This document shows, piece by piece, positions 29,165-34,867 of a DNA stretch of 34,867 nucleotides. Each line of letters begins with the position of its first letter. Position 1 is the first letter of the stretch. Origin of the DNA: Brachionus koreanus (Eukaryota; Rotifera; Eurotatoria; Ploima; Brachionidae); assembly GCA_016987375.1 (NCBI GenBank), contig PJRA01000508.1, positions 2,168,188-2,203,054 on the forward strand. The letters run 5' to 3'. Under the pieces are notes generated by a model. The model saw only the letters and a list, made by a program, of their open reading frames with translations, ran no database searches and had not been told where the DNA came from. Position numbers and translations under genes: made by a program.

Positions 29165-29940
29165 GGACTTTTTTATAATTTTAATATTTTAAATAGAGTT
29201 AATTAGGATTTTTTTACCTATTCAAATTTGGTATAGTTGGATTTAGTTTTTTTTTATTGAAAAATTTTATAAAACCTTCAATAATTTGAAATATTTTTTA
29301 TTTTAATTTTTTGCCTATCATCAAAAATAAAAAGTACTGACCCTATGGTTTTGTGAAATTTAGTACAGAACAAAAAGTTAAAAATTCTTATAATTTTACT
29401 TTTAAAAGCAAGTTCTGTATAAACAACATGGTGCAACATTCAAAGTTGCATAATTATGAAAAATCTGCTAAAACTCTGCAAACTTAGCATAAATTGTAAA
29501 AAAATTTGTAAGCTATTTTATCATTAATTTTTGTTCAAATTTTTTACTAAATTTCAAAAAAACTCACTCTATTCAGAAAATAGTAAGTTACTTGAAAATT
29601 TGCTCAGATACGGAAAATTTTGAGGTTAACTAGTAAGATAAATTGTTTTGAAAAATTAAAAAAAAAATTTCTCTAATAAAATTAATAATTAAAAGAGAAA
29701 TTAAAAAATAAAAAATTTTCATTCAAATTAATTAAATTAAATCCGAAAAAAAAAAAAAAATTCTGAGTGAGCTAAATAACAAAAATAAAAAGCATTTGAT
29801 CAAAATTACACAATGATCATATTTAAGCGAACAAAATATTCGAATTAAACTAAATGAAAAATATTCAAATTTTTTTTTATAATAATTAAAAAAAAATCAC
29901 TTTTAGCTCTTTTTTTTTAATTTACTTGAAGTTTAATTAA
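29165..29940. other. Intergenic region before INTS3
   Basis: AT-rich. Contains a possible poly(A) signal AATAAA at 29326-29331 for the repeat protein and a dispersed repeat copy (29347-29515). The INTS3 promoter and 5' UTR should lie at the right end, but no clear core promoter motif is seen. Confidence 0.55.
29347..29515 (+). repeat. Dispersed repeat, copy B
   Basis: Shares GGTTTTGTGAAATTTAGTAC, GAACAAAAAGTTAAAAATTC and the CTCTGCAA(A/G)CTTAGCATAA end with copy A at 21632-21760, with an extra internal segment. Confidence 0.7.
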
Positions 29941-32923
29941 ATGTTGCCAACAAACAAGCTATCTGTTCAGCCTGATCAAGACGGAGCATTTAAACGTAGA
30001 CTCAACAAACCCGATCAACAAAAATTAACAGGTTCATCATCGTCGTCCAATCTTCAAAAGTTTCACCATCATCAGCTTCATTTAGCACAATCGGACTCAA
30101 AGCTTTATAACTTGGCCAGCATCGAACCCAAAGACGCAATCGAATTAACTCTCGAAGAATCTTACAACAAACTTCAAAATCTAATCAATCCGACTCAACA
30201 ATCAGACAGCTCTAGTTTCAATGACCTATCCCAACACGCCAACCAGTCCAAGCAGTACAACGACGAAGTGTCCAACGCTCTTCTCTACTCAATCCTAATC
30301 GATCCAGCTTCCAGCTCAAAGTGCCTTCGCTATTTATTTTTGTGCAACAATGTCTCGCTCAGTTTCAGCGCTCAGGCCGATGCACCTAACATTCCTTACG
30401 GCACTTTAATCAGCAATTTACTTCACATAATCATCGAGACTTACACAAAACTTCAGGACACTCCGAGACAACAATTAATCTGGCTAATAAAAGAGCTATC
30501 CAAGTCCAGAATAAACCAATTTGAAAAACTAATGTTACACATGATAAGAAATATTCAATCTGGTTGCTTGACTGACAAGAACATTTGGCTAGCCGAGAGC
30601 ATACTCGACATATTCACTGATCAAACAACAACAACACACGGCCAAGAGCAGAACACAAACTCGCTTTGGATTTATCAATACAATGAACTAATGACACAAA
30701 CAGTGTACTCTTATCTTCGACTAATTTCCGATCATGCACAAAGCTCAACCCTTCAGCAGCTAAGACAACGCGAAACTGATTTTTGCATTCAAATACTGCG
30801 TGACAAATGGAACGATTGTATGCTCATAGGCCGTGATTTGGTCCGATTGCTTCAGAATGTGGCTCGCATTGTCGAATTTGAATTATTGTGGAAGGACATT
30901 GTGCAATCGCCACAAACCCTATCACATCAATTCTCCCAATTGGGCGGTCTTCTTTACTTAATGAGGCTTCCGACCAAGCGTCGATGTCTCATTTCGCGTC
31001 TCACTGTTGACATGGAACGCAAAATATATTTCATTATAACTCAGGTAAAAGCCGGCCAGCATAAAAAGTATCTCGAATGGTTTCAGCGTCAGTATTTGAA
31101 CACGCCCGAGAGCCAAAGCCTTCGCATCGATTTAATGCGATACATATGCGTTGTTGTTCATCCGACTAATGAACAGCTGAATGCGGGTCTGTGTCCTCGT
31201 TGGGCCCTTTGCTCCTGGCTGTTGACCACTTGCACCAATCCAGTCGATTCGGCCAATTTAAAATTGGCGCTTTTCTACGACTGGTTGATGTACGACTCGA
31301 AAAAAGAGAATATTATGCTGATCGAGCCGGCCGTGCTGCTCATGTTCAATCTAATCAGGCTGAACAGCATTCCTGGTCTCACTCTTAGCATGTTATTCGA
31401 TTTTTTGTGTCGCATAGCCGTCAATTTTCACACGGCTTTTCGCGAACACATCCTAAATGGTATAATGCAATCGTTCAAGGACAGTGTCGACAAACGCGTC
31501 ATACCGTCGACACAAATATTCTTTGGCACTACTACCGATCCAAAAACACAGCAGCAAGTGCCCACTTTGGACCGTGATTTAAAAAATTTAATTCAATTAA
31601 CTTTTGGTAATTTTTTTCAGACTTTAAGTCTTAAGCCGGTGGAGACGGCCGTCGCCGCCCCGCCAATTCAGCTAGCTGTAAAACAAGAAGTCAAACAAGA
31701 GATCAAACAAGAGGTCAAACAAGAAAACGATTTTCAGGCCATAAAAGAGACAGAGAGTGCATCAGTTGCATTTAGCAGTGACGACGAGGAAGATATTGAA
31801 GTAAAGAACGCAACTGCTACTGCAAGCTCTATTGGCACAACTAATCGAATTCCAAGTGTTACCATAACCGACCCCATTCAATTACAAATTCAACAATTGA
31901 TGCATAAACCATTTAAAATTTTCACTACTTTAGACGATACACAAACAGTTGTTCAGTGTTTGGGTTCAGCTACTCCACAAATGTCGAATATTGAATCACA
32001 ATTGGCAATGGTGAGCTCGGACGATTTGCGCGACAAATTGACCGAGCTTAATTCAAAGCTAAAAGAATTTTATCAAAGCTTGCACTCTAGTTTGTCCTCA
32101 TCGTGGTCGGCCAAGTCCTACATAGTAAATTCTTTGTTCAAAGAATCACTTTCGTTCATGTACCGTGATCCAGCTTTTGTCGACAGCAGTCTATTGAGCG
32201 AGGTTGCTGTTTGCTTGGCAGCCATGTTCAAAAATGACTTTACAAATAATTTACTACCTGGTCAATTTTATAAAAACGAGATCGATTTATTCGATCCGAA
32301 TTGTTTTACGCTTTTAAATGAGGCAATTTTGCAAAAGCCCATTTTTATACTATTTAAAGAAATAGCCGCAACACAAAATTTGTCCAACGAACGAGAGGTT
32401 CTATTGCAACTATTGACCGAATTGTACTCGAAACAAAATCGTATCGGATATTTTTTTTTATTCTATTTAAATGTGATAAATTTAAAAAATCAACTTAATC
32501 CAAGTCAAACCGCTCAAAGTAGTGAACTTTTAACGTTGGTTCGTATATTTAACGAGTTTGTCAAAGAGCGTGTCAGTTTGAGCAAGAGTTTGGGCACGGA
32601 CAAGGCCTTGTCAAGCTCACCGTCGGCCACCGACGATTCAGCAGGTGAATCTGATCCGGACGATGAATTTGCTGAGACCGATATACAATTAGGAAATTGT
32701 TTGATGCAGGACCTTAGATTGTGTCAACAAGATGATCCGTTTTTGTTTTGTTTTATACTTCCGTTTGTATGTGGACCAAATTTAGCACCAAAGTACATGA
32801 TAAACAATAGTGAATTAGTCTATTTGATTGTTAGCTGCATTGATTCCAGACAGCTAAAGGACATTGTATCCAATATAACCACACAAGAATTGGAGCTTTT
32901 AAGACAACCTGAAGATGATAAAG
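29941..32923 (+). CDS. INTS3: Integrator complex subunit 3 (INTS3), 5' exon, 3' end beyond window
   Basis: INTS3 is a nuclear alpha-helical scaffold subunit of the Integrator complex, which cleaves snRNA and other nascent Pol II transcripts. In animals it also forms the SOSS DNA-damage complex with an ssDNA-binding OB-fold protein and INIP. The family is recognised from long conserved blocks: KNIWLAESILDIF, VYSYLRLISDH, LQQLRQRETDFCIQILRDKW, IGRDLVRLLQNVARIVEFEL, WFQRQYLNTPESQSLR, RYICVVVHPTNEQL, PRWALCSWLLTTCTNP and LKLALFYDWLMYDSKKENIM. The first about 90 residues are poorly conserved and polar. About residues 560-640 form a low-complexity linker with a VKQE run and an acidic SSDDEED patch. 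The exon ends at AAAG|GTTAGT (32923); read-through would stop at 32928 after 995 codons. Human INTS3 continues well past this point, so at least one further exon should lie outside the window. Confidence 0.93.
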
Positions 32924-33721
32924 GTTAGTTGTATTTTTTTCTAGAAAATTAGCGCAGAGTTCTTTACCAAGTCGAAAAATTAAGTTCGTTTAAATCAAGT
33001 CAACAACTTTTAACTTTTGACAAAAAAATTAAAAATTAAACTAAATTTTTTTATTAATCAAAAATTTTTGATTTAGTGAGACAATTTTTTTGCTATAAAT
33101 TTAATCTTTAATTAAATCAAAATTTATTGTTTCTTGAGTTAAAATCAAAACAATTTGTATGTTTACAATGGCAGTGTGAATTTTAGAACAAAAGAAAAAT
33201 TAAAAAAAAAATTTAAAATTGTAAAATCTTTTTCTACTTTAGGTCTATAACTAGTTCTACAAAATGTACATCCAAAATTTAATCGTTGAAAAATATCTAC
33301 AATTTAATTTTACTTACTTTCTAATGCATTTATTACTTTACAGATTTGCATAATTTTTACCCAGATTTAATTTTAGATGATACATTTTGTAGAACAAGTT
33401 GTAGACATAAAGAAAAAGCTTTTTACAATTGAAATTTTTTTCTTGCATTAAAATCAATTAATTTATTAGTTCTAAGCTGAGGCCGGTCGCCGACCCGTCA
33501 AATAAGGGTCACTGCATTTAATATTTTTAATTAAAAAATTCAAGAAAGTTCAAAAAAGTTAGTTTAAATTATACAAAAATTATTAAATTTCAAATAAAAA
33601 TAAGAAACACAATATCAAAAGATTTAAGTTGTATTATGTTACATAATTTTTCTAGTATTTTGTAAAAAAATAAATTAAAATAAAAAATACAACATTATCA
33701 AAATTCAAATGAATCCTATTT
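32924..33721. other. Presumed INTS3 intron, left part
   Basis: Starts with a strong GTTAGT donor. AT-rich, with an inverted-repeat element at 33203-33443 and a short GC-rich patch at 33480-33515 (GGTCGCCGACC is a small palindrome). No further INTS3 exon was recognised up to the window end. Confidence 0.5.
33203..33443. mobile_element. MITE-like inverted repeat (about 241 bp)
   Basis: Arms of about 80 bp (33203-33283 and 33363-33443). Both contain AATTGTAAAA(A)TC/GCTTTTTCT and GTTCTACAAAATGTA, followed by AAAATTTAAT, in inverted orientation. The spacer is AT-rich. No target duplication could be defined in the A/T-rich flanks. Confidence 0.7.
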
Positions 33722-34387
33722 CTAAGTTATTTCAGTCTGAGTTACTAATTTTGATGCATGGTTACCAATTAAAATATTTTTTATGTTGTCCAACGTGATT
33801 TCAAATTCTTTTCTATTATCATTTGTACTCTTTGAAATCTTACTGATAATTGTTTTTGTCTCACTAATCAAGCGTTCATTAGAGTCTATTTGAAGATTTA
33901 ATTTTCCCAGTCGTTTTTCAAGAGGATTTAAACGATTTTGAATATAGTTTTCAATGAAATTCCTAATAATTAAGTCGGTGTCTTCGTTAAAACTCTTATT
34001 GAGTCCTAGAGTTGTTTTGTTTTGTTTTCGAATTGATTCCGGCTTTGGAGTTTTATAAGATTTCATTTCGCTTTGTTCTGTGACCGGATTAGAAATCGTT
34101 GAGATGTTTGATATAGTTGGTTCGCCTTGTTTAGAAGTGGTTCGGTGAACTGATTTTAACGGTACTGACATTTTAATAGTGGGTTTGTCTTGTTTTTTAT
34201 CATCAAAAACGTTTGGTTCATAGCGTTTTAAATTGTCGATTTGTGATTGAGTCTGTTCGATTCGTAATTGAATTGTGCTTTCCCATTTTAATACTTTTTT
34301 GTGCGCTATAAGATCCTGTTGCAGTTTGTACTCTAGTAATTTTATGTACTCCATCGAGTTTGTGTTTTGTGTCGGCTTGTTTATCAT
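33722..34387 (-). CDS. Unrecognised coiled-coil protein, intronless, antisense
   Basis: 221-codon ORF from ATG 34385-34387 to TAG 33722-33724. It is hydrophilic with no signal peptide or membrane segment. Two helical, heptad-like stretches are visible: about residues 12-55 (YIKLLEYKLQQDLIAHKKVL and on) and about 150-210 (NRLNPLEKRLGKLNLQIDSN and on). A Ser/Thr/Lys/Pro-rich linker separates them. I recognise no family. It has no introns and lies opposite the presumed INTS3 intron, so it may be a nested gene, a retrocopy or part of an unknown element. Length and biased amino-acid content argue against a random ORF in such AT-rich DNA. Confidence 0.6.
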   Translation of the reverse strand: MINKPTQNTNSMEYIKLLEYKLQQDLIAHKKVLKWESTIQLRIEQTQSQIDNLKRYEPNVFDDKKQDKPTIKMSVPLKSVHRTTSKQGEPTISNISTISNPVTEQSEMKSYKTPKPESIRKQNKTTLGLNKSFNEDTDLIIRNFIENYIQNRLNPLEKRLGKLNLQIDSNERLISETKTIISKISKSTNDNRKEFEITLDNIKNILIGNHASKLVTQTEIT

Positions 34388-34867
34388 TGCTTATCTTTTA
34401 ATTGTTGTTAAAGTAAGCTAGGAATTTCGTGAAATTCTGAGATTTCAAAAATTGTAGCACAACCTATACAGGCGACTTAGAGGGTCGAAAAAACGGTTCT
34501 TTAAGGTAGCTCGAGAACGATTTTCAAAATTTCAAAAAAATTATCATAATTCGGAATTATAATGGCATTAAAATTAATATTGACTTGACTTCAAAAATTT
34601 ATTCAATAGGAATTTTTTTGTTTAAATAAATAAAGTAAAATAATTAATTGATGTGATTTAACTTTTACAAAGACTTGATATTAAAAAATAATCTATTTTT
34701 CTATTACTTGTTATTATTCTTTCCTATTTTTTATTTTCTTTATTATTTGTTTAGGCTACCCGAGGGGACAAAAACAGGTAAAAAACACTGTTTAAACGCT
34801 GTTTAAACGTGAGCGTTTAAACGAAATAAAAACAGTGGATAAACGGGCGTAAAACAGCCAGGAAAAA
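34388..34867. other. Right edge: AT-rich region ending in a GTTTAAAC cluster
   Basis: Upstream flank of the minus-strand gene. Mostly AT-rich; 34744-34867 is richer in GC and contains three GTTTAAAC octamers (34790, 34801 and 34815). No exon recognised. Confidence 0.5.
34786..34840. repeat. GTTTAAACG cluster within an inverted repeat
   Basis: CACTGTTTAAACG at 34786-34798, a second GTTTAAACG at 34801, an inverted CGTTTAAACG at 34814-34823, then AACAGTG at 34831-34837. The arrangement is nearly symmetric, like the end of a transposon or a protein-binding palindrome. The window ends 27 bp later. Confidence 0.6.

Noticed and set aside
33480..33515. GC-rich patch with the GGTCGCCGACC palindrome as a functional RNA or regulatory site
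   Set aside because: Too short and isolated to assign; it may be the remains of another insertion.
1..34867. tRNA or rRNA genes
   Set aside because: I looked for B-box-like GGTTCGANTCC words and rRNA-like conserved stretches and saw none; a covariance-model scan would be the decisive check.

Overview
The window is AT-rich nuclear DNA from an animal. It has spliced genes with GT-AG introns, many of only 45-66 bp, an Integrator subunit 3 gene, polycystin-1-type genes, and many transposon remnants (LINE, mariner, Tc1, pogo, hAT-like, MULE-like). Base composition, the very short introns and this gene set would fit a rotifer such as Brachionus. That taxonomic guess is inference and is not proven by the sequence.

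Layout. 1-2160: nested remnants of a Tc1-like transposase, a LINE 3' end and an antisense LINE reverse transcriptase, probably lying in an intron. 2161-3650: the 3'-terminal exon of a polycystin-1-like gene whose 5' part lies outside the window or is lost. 4238-27995: a second, complete polycystin-1-like gene in the same orientation. Its 17 exons join in consistent phases at GT-AG borders to encode about 3505 residues: signal peptide, WSC domain, PKD-like repeats, REJ module, GAIN-like region with a GPS motif, PLAT domain, and 11 membrane segments ending in a polycystin channel. 28712-29164: a small intronless secreted cysteine-rich protein made of near-identical 31-residue repeats. 29941 onward: INTS3, with one large exon seen and the 3' end beyond the window. 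33722-34387 (minus): an unrecognised coiled-coil protein, probably nested antisense in an INTS3 intron.

The introns of the complete polycystin gene fall into two classes. Nine are 45-66 bp and one is 230 bp. Six exceed 1 kb, and each of those six holds identifiable mobile or repeated DNA: a MULE-like element with a PHD-type finger and 9-bp target duplication plus a hAT MITE in intron 4, a pogo-type HTH remnant in intron 6, a LINE with an assembly gap in intron 8, a fold-back repeat and a TIR element in intron 13, a dispersed repeat in intron 14, and a dead mariner plus a stray copy of the gene's own channel exon in intron 15.

The two tandem polycystins are expected to be membrane receptor-channel subunits. 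Both have Lys in place of the PKD2-type Asp in the pore filter, so they look like PKD1-type partners rather than stand-alone PKD2-like channels. INTS3 is a nuclear housekeeping subunit with no evident functional link to its neighbours.
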